64,000 nucleotides of DNA from Anaeramoeba flamelloides (GCA_027625915.1 JANTQA010000070.1:8065001-8129000); one strand, 5' to 3'. Counted from the stretch's first letter, positions 1 through 12,035 are shown. Notes: a model not told the origin generated them from the letters alone. A program made the numbers and translations.

Positions 1-344
1 GAGTTTTCAATAAAAAAAAATAAAAATAAAAAATAAATAAATAAATGGTTTAAATAAAAATAAATAAATAAAATTATATCAACAAATTATTTTTTTTTTA
101 AATTGAATCTAAAAATTTAACCTCGATACACTTTTAGTTTTTACCCTTTTTCTTTTTTTTAACAGTTTTTGAAGGTTTTAAGTATGAAATTAGTATTTAT
201 TTGATCGAAACTCATTATAATGAAGATTCTTGTTGAATGGTGATTGTAAATTTGCAAAATAACTAAACACCGTCCAGGGCGGTTACTTAACCCTTAAATA
301 TTAGATTTCTTTTTATTATATCTACAAAAAAAAAGATTAACTTT

Positions 345-1065
345 TTAAAGTTATTTCTTCAGACATAAAAAATCCAAAATTACTAAAATCAGGATATCTT
401 CAAAATTAAAATATTTCTAATATTTTTCTTTTCTAATTTGCTCTAAAAACCCAACAAAAAAGGATCCGATCTTTTGACTTAAAATCTATTATTTAAAAAT
501 TAATTAATTTAAGGGACTAGTAACTCTTTCTTATTTTTTCCCCAAAGGTAATAGAGTAATTATTTACATAATGATACAATTAAACCTGATATGCAATTTT
601 ATTTGTCAACCTTTGAGAAATGAATAATCATTCTTAAAAGATTTCATTTTACTATGGAATTGCTCAGCCTATGAAAATAATTGTAAAATCTGGATATCTG
701 AATTAAAAAAAATTAATATATCTAATATATTAAAAAATAATAATATTTTCAATATTATTATAAAAAAAGATTCATCAAGTTTATTAGCCTTAGTGGGTAA
801 TAAACTTATCTTTGAATCTTTAATAAGATTACTAAATAAAAATTTTGGAATTCAGGCAGACAAGAGGGGCTAATAACCCCTCCCTTAAATAATAATAAAA
901 AAAAAAAAAGATTTCATTTTTCCAATGAAATTTCTGTAAAAAGATCCTGGATCTTTTTTTGTTGGGTTTTTGGAACAAATTAGAAAAAAAAAATTATCTA
1001 AAAAAATTTAATTGTGAAGAAATATCGCTTTTAGTAATTTCTGGGAGTCTGTATGAACAAATAAT
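345..1065. repeat. Foldback repeat, two inverted arms around a LINE insertion
   Basis: The arm at about 345-475 and the arm at about 940-1065 are imperfect reverse complements of each other; both contain AAAAACCCAACAAAAAA next to a GGATC-containing block. The loop holds a LINE fragment and a TTAAGGGACTAG motif, so the present spacing is partly due to later insertions. No coding sequence other than the LINE is visible here. The family is unknown. Confidence 0.55.
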
Positions 1066-1998
1066 CTTGAAAATTTAATCTTATTTTAAAAATACAATAA
1101 AAATAAATCAAATATTATATCCTTTAAGATGTAAAAAATTTGAATGTTTATTTCATTCATAAATATTTATGAATTTTTTTGAAATATAAAAGACTTGTAA
1201 ATATACTTTTTCAAATATCAAGATTATAAACAAAGAACTTTTTGTATTAAAATCAGTTATTTGATAATATCTATTTTTTTATAGGAAATATGCATTTGAA
1301 TTATAATATATGTTGAAAAATCTTAAAAAAATTGAGAAATAATTGTAAAGTATATTTGATACATTTTAATCTTTGGGTCGTTAATGACTTACTGAAATAA
1401 TAAAGAATGGGTAATTAATTATTGATTAAAAATAATCAGATTAAAAGGTATTCAGTTAGCTTATATGTTGAATTTTCCAGGTTTACAAAAAAGTATTTTG
1501 GGATAATTTTATAATTTAATAGTTTATTTATGTTCTCATATCTTGTTTATTCTATAACGAGAAAAAAAGATGATTTGAACAATTCTTCTAATAGGGAAAT
1601 TTTATTTTAATCAGCGTTTAAATAATTATAATTTTTTTTTTGAAATAAAGTAGATTTATTATACTTGGATTATTCCAAGACTTAATGGTTTCATTTTTAA
1701 AGTCTGTTTTGGTACACTTCCTTTACACGCATAGGATTTCAATCTTTTTTCAAAGAAAATATTTTTTTTTGAATAATTCAGTATTTTGTTGATATTTTGG
1801 GGTTTTTGAAAATGAGAAAAATGGATCAAAACTTTTTATAAACAATAATTCATTTCGGAAAATTGTATTAAAAAAAAGTTCTGTTTTTTTAGTTATCAGA
1901 TTTTTACTTTATTTTTCAATTTCAAGTTGCGGTAAAATTTTTTTGAATTTGTTATTTAAATTTACTTGAAGATTTTTTTTTGTTAACTAGTCCCTTAA
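509..1998. mobile_element. Possible TTAA-flanked element with GGGACTAG ends
   Basis: TTAAGGGACTAG occurs at 509-520 and its inverted form CTAGTCCCTTAA at 1987-1998, the same ends as the well-formed short element at 32739-32912. The rest of the termini do not match well and the foldback arms straddle the left end. This may be one element or two unrelated ends. Nothing else recognisable lies in 1066-2191. Confidence 0.35.
651..908 (+). mobile_element. 5'-truncated LINE (non-LTR retrotransposon) 3' end with target-site duplication
   Basis: Translation from 649 gives LLWNCSAYENNCKIWISEL and runs in frame to a TAA at about 871. It matches the C-terminus of the longer LINE at 52828-54150 (FLWDCPAYKINRKIWISEF) and then a second shared block (LLALVGNK and onward). 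The 3' end is a short AAT-rich stretch and a poly(A) run. The bases AAAAGATTTCATTTT lie directly upstream (636-650), and AGATTTCATTTT follows the poly(A) at 909-920. This is the target-site duplication expected from target-primed reverse transcription. Only the last part of the ORF was copied, so this is a dead-on-arrival insertion. Confidence 0.85.
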
Positions 1999-2191
1999 AA
2001 ATGATAATTAATTTCTCAAAAGCTCACAAAATGAGTTTTTTCAAACCAAGTTTTAATCACACACAGTGAATTTAACTACCCTATTACCTTTGAGTAAAAA
2101 TATCATCAAACAAGCTAATAATAACTTTGCGAATTTTGTATCATTTTTTTTTAATTTTTCTATTTGCAAATAGAATCAAAATACTAGTTAA

Positions 2192-3295
2192 ATGAATTCT
2201 CAAAATGAACAGCCACCTGTACAAAATGTACTTTTAAATGGACTAGCACTTTCCAAGTTAGTTGAAAGCACACACAAGAACCTTCCAAAAACAACTTTTG
2301 GTATTCTTACTGGTTTCCGAAATGATACGACATATTTGGTTACAAATTTCTTCACACTACCAGACTTTAGTCAAAGCTCATATCAAGACGAGGAAGAAGA
2401 AGAGTTTTTAAAAGATGTCTCTTCATTTTTAAAAGAATCAAATTTTGAATACGAGATCTTGGGATGGACAGTCAATAGCTCTTTTGGCAACTTTTATAAT
2501 AAGAGCGTAGTACAGAAGCATATGAATTGGCAAAAGAAGATCGAAAAACCTATTTTACTTGTTTACGATCCTATCATTTCCCTTGTTAGTGAACTTTCAG
2601 TGAAAGCCTTTGTTATTTCACAAAAATACTATAATCTTTACAAAAAATCTGAGACTAACAGAAAAATGTAACTAACTCTTCGCTACTTTCCCTTTTTTTT
2701 TGAAAAGAATAGCTTATGTTTTCATATGCCGAGCTTCTTTTTTTTTATTTTTATTTTTTTTTTTTACATACCAATTTTGCTTTTTTTTTTAATTCTATTT
2801 TTTTTTTTTTTTTTTTTTAAAACCAATAAAAAAACACAAAATAGACAATACCATTCAAAACAAAATATCAATGAAGTTTTTTTAAACATTCCAATCAATT
2901 ACAATTTAACATTGCTCTCAAGAAACTTTTTGAAAACCTTGACGCCAAAGGAAATATTTGCTAAAGGAGAAACAAAAAGATCTGTTGACGGTTTCCTGAT
3001 CAAGTCCTTTGAAACAATGAGGCAGTCACTTGACAGTATTGTGATTGGACAAAACAAAGCTCAAAATTTTATTAACAGAAACATTAAAAAGCTCCGATAT
3101 GAAAATAATAATGAATTACCAAAAAAAGTTCGAGAAATTGAAAAAATTACGACAAATTATTCTTTAAATTATAAAATCCAATCTATCTTTACGAAAAACA
3201 GATTAAAAGAATTGTCATCAAATTTGGAAAACTATTCAAATAGCCCACTTTTAGATTCATTCCTTTCACTTTCCCATAAAAGTAATAAGAATTAA
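2192..3295 (+). CDS. EIF3H: Eukaryotic translation initiation factor 3 subunit H (MPN-domain protein), two exons
   Basis: eIF3h is a non-catalytic MPN subunit of the eIF3 complex, which loads mRNA and initiator tRNA on the 40S ribosome in the cytosol. Exon 1 is 2192-2667, the intron is 2668-2844 (GT...AG, very T-rich), and exon 2 is 2845-3292 plus a TAA stop. The phases match (2+1 nt), giving about 308 residues, slightly shorter than the roughly 350 of animal eIF3h. The MPN fold covers about residues 12-150. The position of the JAMM metal motif reads GWTVNSSFGNFYN, without the HxH pair, as expected for inactive eIF3h. VLLVYDPI-type and LSVKAFVIS segments match the family. The exon 2 portion (EVFLNIPINYNLTLLSRNFL) aligns with the eIF3h region after the MPN domain, which is why the two reading frames are joined. 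The acceptor is inferred; an alternative AG near 2730 is less pyrimidine-led. Confidence 0.88.
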
Positions 3296-4363
3296 TCAAT
3301 CATTCTTAATAATAATAAATCAATAATAATAAAAGAAATGGTTATTTTGAATTAAATTAAGAAAATATAAATTTTAATATTATTATAATTGTGAAAAATG
3401 AAATGTATTTCAAAAATTTTGTGATCAAATAATACTATGTTTTTCATCAGATTTAGAATTGATTTTTTATAAGAATTTATTTTATTATTATCTTTCGATT
3501 TAATATCTATTTTTTTTTTTCAGCAATTAACCCCGAAAATAAAAAAAAGAAAAACTTAAACAAAAAAAAAAAAAAAAAATTATCGATTTTAAAATTTTAA
3601 AAAGCAATAAATCAAATCAAATTAAACTTCTTTTTTTTTTTGCTCACTAAAATGATATTTTCTAAAATTTTAATTAAAAATAATAAACAACAATTTATTA
3701 TTACCGAGAAAAGTATTCTTAAATAAAAATAAAGATTTACTCTAATTTTGTTTGTTCAATAAAAGCAATACGACAAATTGCGTGTAATTCAACTTAATAT
3801 ATCGAAACAAAAAGCATGCAGAAAAATATAAAACAAGACTAAAATATCAATAATTCTCTCAACTCATCTCATGACCATAGTTATAAAATACATTTAACAA
3901 GTCTTCTTGATAAAGCTACATTTTACTGTTATTTTCCAATTAATAAATGAAAAATTGTCTTTCAATTTCCAAAATGAATAGCAATTATTACTGCTACAAT
4001 CGAATTACCAGAGTAAAAATTTTGTCATAGATTTAACTCAGGAAGTTTAATTTATTGTCTAAAAATATCATTTCTAAATGATGCTGTCAAGATCTTTAGT
4101 TTTACTTCGACTTAGAAACTCGAAAAATATTTTGAAATGTGAACTAAAAATTTTCATTTTTTAATTCGCAAGTGTAAATAAGGAATGTGGTAAAAAATAG
4201 AGTTTTTTCAATTTTAGAGATAAATAAAGAGTTCCATGTATTTATCCAAACTTTGGTAATAGTAAACAAAATACCCGTTTTGATTTTTGATCTCAAATGT
4301 ATTTTCAATATAAAATCGTTTGGCAAATATCAATTGTTTATTTTGAAAAATGTTTTTTTTTCA
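3296..4363. other. Non-coding stretch, nothing recognised
   Basis: AT-rich sequence with homopolymer runs. Open frames here are short, low-complexity and show no family resemblance. No clear repeat was matched to the rest of the window. Confidence 0.5.
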
Positions 4364-6415
4364 GGTACTAGTCTCTATTAATTTTTTTTTTTGACGAATA
4401 ACTAAATAAGGAATCCTTATCTTCAAATATGTTTAAAATTGAAAATAGACAGGTTTTTTCAATGTTAGAACTGTAAGTTCTTGTTTTTTTAAAATTTTAC
4501 AATTCTATCAAAAAAAGTGACTTTTAAAAAGTTTTTTAGAAAAAATATCTTGAATGGATGAGAATTTTTTGATTAATTTTGGATTTAAGGGACTAGACTT
4601 CTACGACAACAAGGCAAATTTTAAAATAGGTTATTGGTGGTATTCTCTACTTTCGTATTTTGTAGATCCCAAGTGTCAAAAAATTCTGATCGACTAAGAA
4701 AGCCTTAAAAGAAAATTAGTTTGTTTAGATCAATTTTTTTTTTCCAGTTTTTCAAAAAAATAAACTTTTAAATTCATTTTATTTCTTATTTTGTAAAACT
4801 TTTTTACAATGTTTATTGTCATTTCCAATTATTTTTACACAATAACAAGTCTTTGTTTACATGAATAATAATAAGTGTATTTTTTTTTCTTTTTTGAGAT
4901 AATTCTTTTGTTTAACCAAAAAAAAGATATATTCAACAGGATTATAATATAATTGTATTTTTTTAAGAATAGTAGTTATAATAATCACAGTTTTGTGGTC
5001 ATTTAAAAAATTTACTCTTGAATTTTGTTTTTGTTTTAAGATGAAATTCGATTTTTCAAAATAAAATTTTCTTGAAGATATTTGGGAAGAAGTAATTTTA
5101 TCCTCAAAATTCAAAATCATTTTTTTTCTGCCAAAAATGATTTAAATTGTTATAAGGATTCTTGTGAATAAGATCAAACAATTTGTTAAAAAATTTTTCA
5201 AAATTGAAAATTTTTTTGCAATTTTTTTTAATTTTTTGAAAATAAGAAAACAACTTTTTCAAAATTTTAAAGAATAAAATTTTTTACTTAATAAATCTAA
5301 ATTTCATTGATAAACTATAGTTAAGCTTCTACCGAATATTCATTTATTGAATCACTTAATCCACAATTAGTTTTAATGGCTAAGATTTGAATTGAAATAT
5401 TAATCAAAGAAAAAGAAACCAAATTAAAAATTTACTTTAAAAACCAATATTTTCCAACATAAAACGACAAATATGTTTTCCCATTTTCAAGAATTAACTT
5501 AATTCTTAAACAAAATAATAGGTTACTTTTTTTCGTTTTATATTGGAAAGATGCAAATTTTGGATATCAAAAAAGAGACTCAAATCAATAAATTGTTTAA
5601 ATAAGGTTAACTCGTCCATTTCATAAGTAGAAACACAAATTACAAAAAAAAAATTTTCAAGATCTTAACAAGATTTCCTTTTATTTTCAAAAATGACTAC
5701 TCCCTTAATTATTTTCTCAAAAATAATATTTATTCTCATTTTGAAAAACGAAAAAATAATTTAAAACTGGTGAATATTTTCTCATTCACTTCTGTTCATC
5801 CAACTTGACTCTATAAAGAACTCAATTTGTTTTATCAATAATTACTTTTTAAAAAAATAGTCCTTATTCTTTACTTTGATTTTTTTTGACTCTGACAAAA
5901 ACTTTTGGGATGATAATTTGGGAACACTTAAAAAAACTTCAAATTCAACAAAAACAAAAGAGTGTAAACTGGAAAAGTAGATTCATGAAAAAAAAAGAAT
6001 GGTGCAATAAAAGTAAGATAATCTTTTATTAAGAGTAAAGAATATATTGTATATTTTTTTCAAATCAAACTGTTTTTTTCATGCAAATTCAAAAAAACCT
6101 TTTCATGTTTATTTTTCAAACTATTTTTTGTGCATCTTCCACAGACATAACAAGGTTTTGCTTTCTTGCTCATATTTTTTTTATTTTTTGTATTTTTGTA
6201 AAAAGTTGAAAAAAAGCAACTTTCAAAAAAGTGAAAAAAAGGAAAATTTTTTTATTTCTATAAAAACAATAACTAAATTTAATGAATGTCATTTAGCAAG
6301 ATTTCATTACTATACTAAGAAGTTTTTCACTTTGATTTTAAATTTAAGTAATTGGCAAAAAAAATTCTAAATCTCTATTATTTTTACTTAAAAAAATTTA
6401 ATATAGAATAGTCCC
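4364..6415. mobile_element. Long relative of the GGGACTAG/TTAA short element
   Basis: The left end GGTACTAGTCTCTATTAA and the next 90 bases (including ATAAGGAATCCTTATC and GAAAATAGACAGG) match the left part of the 174 bp element at 32739-32912. The right end (AGTAATTGGCAAAAAA followed by a block ending AGTCCC) matches the right part of that element, with TTAA following at 6416-6419. The left TTAA is mutated to TTCA. The 2 kb interior has no convincing transposase ORF. The short element looks like an internal-deletion form of this one. Confidence 0.6.
4589..5704. mobile_element. Nested TTAA-flanked element with GGGACTAG-type ends
   Basis: TTAA at 4585-4588 is followed by GGGACTAGACTT. The right end is the reverse complement of GGGAGTAGTCAT and is followed by TTAA at 5705-5708. 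The terminal match is short. It lies inside the 4364-6415 element. The block 5036-5180 also matches 26170-26300 (a dispersed repeat also seen at 25.7 and 43.6 kb). Confidence 0.4.
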
Positions 6416-6419
6416 TTAA

Positions 6420-6965
6420 GGTTTACAATCCCTGAAATTTGAAAAAGGATTATCTTATGTTGGGGATAGTGACTTGTTAATTTAGTTCTTAGCTGATCGA
6501 TCTTGGATTTGGTATGGGTTTTATAAGTGGTTCAAAAAGGCAATTTTTGACAATTTTTTTTTTTCCGAAATCCGAAATGAAGAGTATATGATTAATTCGC
6601 TGGAACATAAGTTATAAAAAAATGCGGTTTTTGGGTTATTGGTTGATATTCTTAAATAGGTTTGGTTTTATTTGGAACTTTTAAAAAACAATTTTTTTTC
6701 ATTAAGTTAATTGACAAAAAAGGATTTATAATTTTTCCTCAACAACCCAAAAATTTAAATTTATTCTTAAACACCTACCAATCTATTAACCTTACACTCT
6801 TCAATTCGGATTTCGGAAAAAAAAAAATAAATTGTCAAAAATTGCCTTTTTGAACCACTTATAAAACCCATACCAAATCCAAGATCGATCAGCTAAGAAC
6901 CAAATTAACAAGTCACTACACCCTACGTAAGATAATCTTCTTTCAAATTTCAGGGATTGTAAACC
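6420..6965. mobile_element. TTAA-flanked foldback MITE, GGTTTACAATCCC termini
   Basis: TTAA (6416-6419) precedes GGTTTACAATCCCTGAAATT, and the inverted copy ends at 6965 followed by TTAA (6966-6969). The arms of about 160 bp match closely, including GATCGATC and ACCACTTATAAAACCCATAC. The inner sequence is also partly self-complementary. A 3'-decayed relative starts at 62109, again directly after TTAA. The TTAA target duplication is the hallmark of piggyBac-type transposition; no transposase is present, so it is non-autonomous. Confidence 0.85.
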
Positions 6966-6969
6966 TTAA

Positions 6970-7703
6970 ATTTGAAAGATTAGTTGTTTGTCAAACGATT
7001 TTTTGATTAAAATTTTTATTAGTCTATTAAGGTAATCAGGATATTATATTTACTATGACCAAAATTTTGGATAAATGAATGGAACTCTCTATTTATCTCT
7101 AAAATTGTAAAAACTTGATTTTTTTACAACATTCATATTTAGTCTTGTGTTGAAAAATAATAGTACTAAAAATGATAGATCTTATTAATTTGTGTGTGGT
7201 GTTCTTAATAGAGAGACATTCACAAAAATCAAATAACATTCGAATTTATAAAATGAATTGTTCGAATATTTTGAATAATTAATTGTAATCAAGAGTAATC
7301 ATTAATTTTGGAAAATATAAATCAAATACTGATCTTCCTTTTGAAGATCAGATGACTTTAAAAGAATTTTAAAGTTGAAAAAGCTTCCCGATTTTGTGTT
7401 TATCTCGTTTATGTTTCTGCTTTTATCAATAAATTAAAATGGTGACATTTATAAAAATACAAGGAAAGAAATGTCATTGCTTCAAAATTATGGTTGCTTC
7501 TAAAAAAAAAAAAAAGCTGGTTTGATCCTTTCAAATACAAAGCTAGAAACTTTTGAACAATTCGAAAGATCAAAAATTATTGAAGAACCTGAGAATTGTT
7601 AAAATGGGTAAAAATTATTAAATTATAAAATTAATAAAAAGAAAAAGAAAGAGAAAAAGAAAAATGTAAAAGTTTTTTTTTTTTTTCAAAGTATTATCAA
7701 ATT
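6970..7703. other. Non-coding stretch between MITE and SMNDC1-like gene
   Basis: No supportable gene. Contains purine-rich runs (7620-7665) and a T-run just beyond the SMNDC1-like stop codon that probably belong to its 3' untranslated region. Confidence 0.5.
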
Positions 7704-8714
7704 TTATTTTTTTTTTCGATACAAACGTTGTTGTCTTTGTCCTGTTGTTGTTTTTATTTGCTGTTTAACAACTGTCCCAAGAGGTATTTTTGATTTGATT
7801 TTCCCAGATTGTTTTGTTGAAAACTTTTTCCAAGCCGCCTGGTGTATGTTTGAGGAAGGCTTTGCCTTTCTTTTTTTCTTTTGGGAATTTTGTTGGACAA
7901 CAGCCTTTGCTTTTTGTGTTTGTTGTTGCTGCTGCTGCTGTTGTGAAAATTGTCTTTTTTGTCTCATCGTTATTTCCTTGATGGGTGCGGAATCAATTTT
8001 TCGTCCATGGCGTATGGACTCAATTGAAACTATTTCGCGCTGGACATTGCCATCAAACACAACAATAACTTTGCCCTCTTCAAGGGTGTCTTCAATTGCG
8101 CAATCGTAATACATCCCGTCCCCAGAAAAAATTGCCTGCCCTCTGGTGCCTTTTGTAAACAATTTTGGATTGGGCTTTTTCGTTTTTCGAAGCTGGTCGA
8201 TTTCAACCGTTTTAATTAAAGGGTAGCCGATCAAGTCAACGGTAATAGAGATATTGTCCAAGGCTAATAAATCTTCATCTTCCTCGTCCTCTTCGTTCGC
8301 ATTGATTTGCTTCTCTTTGTCTTGCTCTGCTTTTTCATTGGAAAAATCCACTGACAAGATCTTGCAACTATACCAACGATCGTCGTCAAGTAAGACTTCG
8401 CACCTGTAGCCTTTGATAAGCTGTTCAGGTAATAAAATATCAAATTCTTCAAGGTTAGGATCCTCGAGGTTAATATCCAATTCGCTTGTTGTTTTTTTAA
8501 TTAATGAAGCCGGTTTGTCGATTTTGATCGGCTTGGAGATTTGTGATTGGATTTGTAAGACTTCGTCAACTAATTTTGATGAATATAAAAGTTTGGATTG
8601 TAATGTTTTTAAAACTACGTTGTCGGGATATTTTTCGATTTGAGATCGTATTTCTTTTAGGAGACTTTGGTTTGATTGGAGTACATCTAAAACTGAGATT
8701 TGTTCTTTTTGCAT
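7704..8714 (-). CDS. SMNDC1: SMNDC1/SPF30-like Tudor-domain splicing factor
   Basis: A single-exon protein of 336 residues. SPF30/SMNDC1 is a U2 snRNP-associated factor that helps tri-snRNP join the spliceosome through a Tudor domain binding dimethyl-arginine. Residues 1-60 form a helical N-terminus as in SPF30. A Tudor domain lies at about 187-236 (KGTRGQAIFSGDGMYYDCAI, then VVFDGN). A preceding region, 98-178, has the same strand pattern (YRCEVLLDDDRWYSCKIL then VDLIGYP) interrupted by an acidic loop, so it looks like a second Tudor copy that animal SMNDC1 lacks. Residues 257-265 are a Gln tract coded by CAG/CAA. The C-terminus contains AAWKKFSTK, matching the conserved WQQF-type tail of SPF30. 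The first ATG is used; the upstream sequence is AT-rich. Assignment to SPF30 rather than SMN rests on this tail and the absence of a Pro/YG-box region. Confidence 0.82.
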   Translation of the reverse strand: MQKEQISVLDVLQSNQSLLKEIRSQIEKYPDNVVLKTLQSKLLYSSKLVDEVLQIQSQISKPIKIDKPASLIKKTTSELDINLEDPNLEEFDILLPEQLIKGYRCEVLLDDDRWYSCKILSVDFSNEKAEQDKEKQINANEEDEEDEDLLALDNISITVDLIGYPLIKTVEIDQLRKTKKPNPKLFTKGTRGQAIFSGDGMYYDCAIEDTLEEGKVIVVFDGNVQREIVSIESIRHGRKIDSAPIKEITMRQKRQFSQQQQQQQQTQKAKAVVQQNSQKKKRKAKPSSNIHQAAWKKFSTKQSGKIKSKIPLGTVVKQQIKTTTGQRQQRLYRKKK

Positions 8715-11029
8715 TTAGTTGGATTCGAAATATTAAAGGAATTAAAACCCAAAAAAAGAAAAAATGATTACTTTTTTTTTTTTCCAAAAAATTAAGTTTC
8801 TGGTTACAAATCAGAAGATAACAAAGATTAAAAAATTTAAAAGATAAAAGAGTTCTTCATTATTTTATTCTTTTTTAAATCAAAAATTATGAAAAATCAC
8901 CTTTTATTCTTTTCATAATTTAAAACTTTCTCATAAGATAACTGAGTTTATTTTCGATTTTTAAATTAACTTAAATTAAGGACTTGACCTTTAAAATAAA
9001 ATTGCGCTGTGGACACAATATTGATTACTTTACTAGAAGTTGTTTCAGAACCAGAATAAAAAGAGTTACTGATTTTATTTTGGATATCGGGCGAAAGTCT
9101 GTGGGGGGTTATATTTTACCAACTTTAAACAATATATTTTCAAGTTTTTCCTTCAATTTTGTCAAAATTTCAATAAATAAAGATTTAGTTAGTTGAGTGT
9201 TAAAGTTTATAATTGATTTTCAATTTGAATTTTTAAACTTTGCTATTTATACTGATAAATTTGAAAAAATTTCAAAAAATTTTTAATTCAATTTCCATTT
9301 TTATAAATCTTCCAACTGTTTCTTATCAAACAGTCTACAAAAAAGAATATTTTGAATCCCAACCAATTTTACAGAGTTTCTTAACTATTGACTTCATAAA
9401 ATGCTTTATTCAAAGTTGAGTAGAAAAATTTCAAAAAGGAAAATCAAGTTAACATTTCCAAACATAAATTGCAATTTATCAGTATTAATATTTTTTTTTG
9501 TGTTTTTTTCATACTTATTTTATTTTTTATATTCTTCTAATTCTACTTGTAGAATCTTAGATTCTATCCCCCTTTTTTTCTAATGAAATAATGTTTTATC
9601 ATACAAAAAATAATCATAAATAACAAACTAATTAACAAATTATAAAATCAAAGAAAGTAACTAAAATGTTTTTGGATTTTTTTTTTTGAAGAAAAATAAA
9701 AAAGAAAAATAATTTTTTTGTTTACACTACAAAGGACTGAAATAGATTTAATAACTAAAATTAATAGGGGTAATAATATATATTAAATAGGTTTGTATTA
9801 TGTATATCTCAGAATATATTCAGTAGAATATAACTCATAAAAATAAAATAAAATAAAATAAAAAAATAAAAATAGACAATTCATTTTTTGCAAAACAAGG
9901 TATTATCAATTGCAGAGGAAATTTTATAATATTTTTGAGATTCAAACGATTTTTGAACAATAAAATCTGGATTTAAATAATACATTCTTTAAGAAAATTT
10001 ATTCGGATAAATTTTATAATGGGAAAAAAAATAAATACCAAAAAAAAAAAAAAATAAAATAATCACCAATTTTCACTACACTTAAAATTATCACAGAAAA
10101 TTGAGATCAAAAACTTTCATATCTTGAATTCAATGCAACTATAATATGGCTAATTGTAATATAAGAACTAAATATCAACTTTTTATGTTGTTTTAAGTTG
10201 ATAGCTTTTGGTATTGGAAAATTAAAATCTTTTCCACTTCAAAAAATAAAGTTGTTGAATTTATATTTTTGGTTATTTTTTTTAGTCTACTAACGGCCAA
10301 AATGTAAACCTGAAATTTCCCAAAATAAAAAAATAGAATTTCCTGATTTTAAAAATTTCCAGCTTTAAGACTTGATATTCTCATTTTGATTTCTATATAT
10401 TTTTTGGCTAAACTACCCAATTCCAATGAAAGGTTCGTAAATATTGATTAATTACACTACCCAATCAAAAATTAATGAAAGAACTATATTATTAGACGTA
10501 TTTCTAAGAATATACTTTACAATGAACTTATTTCAGTAGAAAAAAAAATTAAAAAAAAAAGTAATGTTTCACAAAAAAAATTATTTTAATTTTTCAGTGC
10601 AAAATTATAATCACTTTTACCAATACAATTAGATTGCCTTGAGTTTGTAAATCTCAAATTTATCGGTGCTCAAATTAATTAAAACTAATTACTTTCATCA
10701 AAAAATAGATTTATTTTGAAGAATTAATACACAAATGAATAATAATTGTGGATATTTTTAAATAATTTAAAATTAGAATGAAATTTAATCAAGATATTGA
10801 AAAATCAATTTCCCCGACTTTTTTTCTAATAATGTAAATATTAAATCTGGAAATTAGATCATTAAGATATTAAAGCTGTAATATCCTTAAAATTTTGCAA
10901 CTTTTAAACCAAAAATATAAACTATTTTTGATCTCATATGAAAAATTTTCAAAACTAAAAATATACTTCCCAATTCCACCAATTGGTCAAAATTACAGTT
11001 TCACTTTCAAATCTAAAATAGTAAAATTT
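8715..11029. other. Non-coding stretch with a dispersed repeat copy at about 9240-9430
   Basis: No supportable gene. About 9240-9430 resembles 30945-31175 and 20100-20300 (shared blocks TTCAATTTCCATTTTT and ACCAATTTTACA). A short AATAA(A) repeat lies at 9838-9870. Confidence 0.5.
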
Positions 11030-11815
11030 CAAAAACCCTGTAATTTCATTTTGCTGATCAATTGAAATTATTAGTAAAAAGTTAAAAATCTACTCCCATT
11101 TAACAGACAAATAATCCAATTACCCAGCGACTTAAAACCATTTCAATTGGGGTATATTGATTAAATATTCTGAATCCATTAATTTTAACTCTTTGGTGAA
11201 TTCAGAAATCAAAAAAATCCAAAATTTGTAAAATTAATTGAGAACATGACTGAAATTGAAAATCTACTTTTGATTTTAAATTTTAAAATAAAAATGATTT
11301 TCATCAATTTAAAATATTTGAAAGCCTTTGAATTTGTGGGGGGGGGAGTGTAGAAGATTATTGTGAATTTACATGAAATTAAGAAAAATGTTTTGTAAAA
11401 GAAATAATTCCTCTAAGGTTCTCAATAGAAATTTACAATTTTGAAAAAATTATTAAAAGAAAGATATAAAGTAAATAAAACTCTATTTCATAAATGCAAC
11501 AACAAAATAATTCTTAATATAGATTATTTCGAATAAATTTAGAATTTATCTAAAGGGAAAATCAGAATAAATTTGATTTTCAAATTTTAGTCATGTTCTC
11601 AATTAATTTTACAAATTTTGGATTTTTTTGATTTCTGAATTCACCAAAGAGTTAAAATTAATGGATTCAGAATATTTAATCAATATACCCCAATTGGGAT
11701 GGTTATAATTTGCTGGGTAATTGGATTATTTGTCAATAAAATGGGAGTAGATTTTTGACTTTTTACTAATATTTTCAATTCATCAGAAAAATGGAATTAC
11801 CAGTGTTTTGAAAAT
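11030..11815. repeat. Large foldback repeat with arms of about 240 bp
   Basis: Sequence 11030-11275 and the reverse complement of about 11585-11815 match closely over most of their length, with AAAATCTACTCCCATTT, GATTAAATATTCTGAATCC and GAGAACATGACT on one arm and their complements on the other. The spacer carries a run of nine Gs at 11338-11346. No ORF. It looks like a non-autonomous foldback transposon; TSDs were not identified. Confidence 0.75.
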
Positions 11816-12035
11816 TTCCTGGTTTAAGATTTGACTTTCATCAATTATTTTTGTTAACTTTATCTCAAAATTTTGTATAAAAAATAAAATAATGTAGAAA
11901 AAAATAAAAAAATAAAGTTTTTATAAAAATTGTATTTTAAAAAAAGTTTTTTATAATAAAATATTAATATTATCAAAGAATAGTCAAATAAAAAATTAAT
12001 AAAAAAGATTAAAAAAAAATCAAAATATGGTAAAT

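Noticed and set aside
580-650. CNFICQ-like codons upstream of the 651 LINE fragment looking like its zinc knuckle
   Set aside because: The target-site duplication ends at 650, so this sequence belongs to the insertion site, not the LINE.
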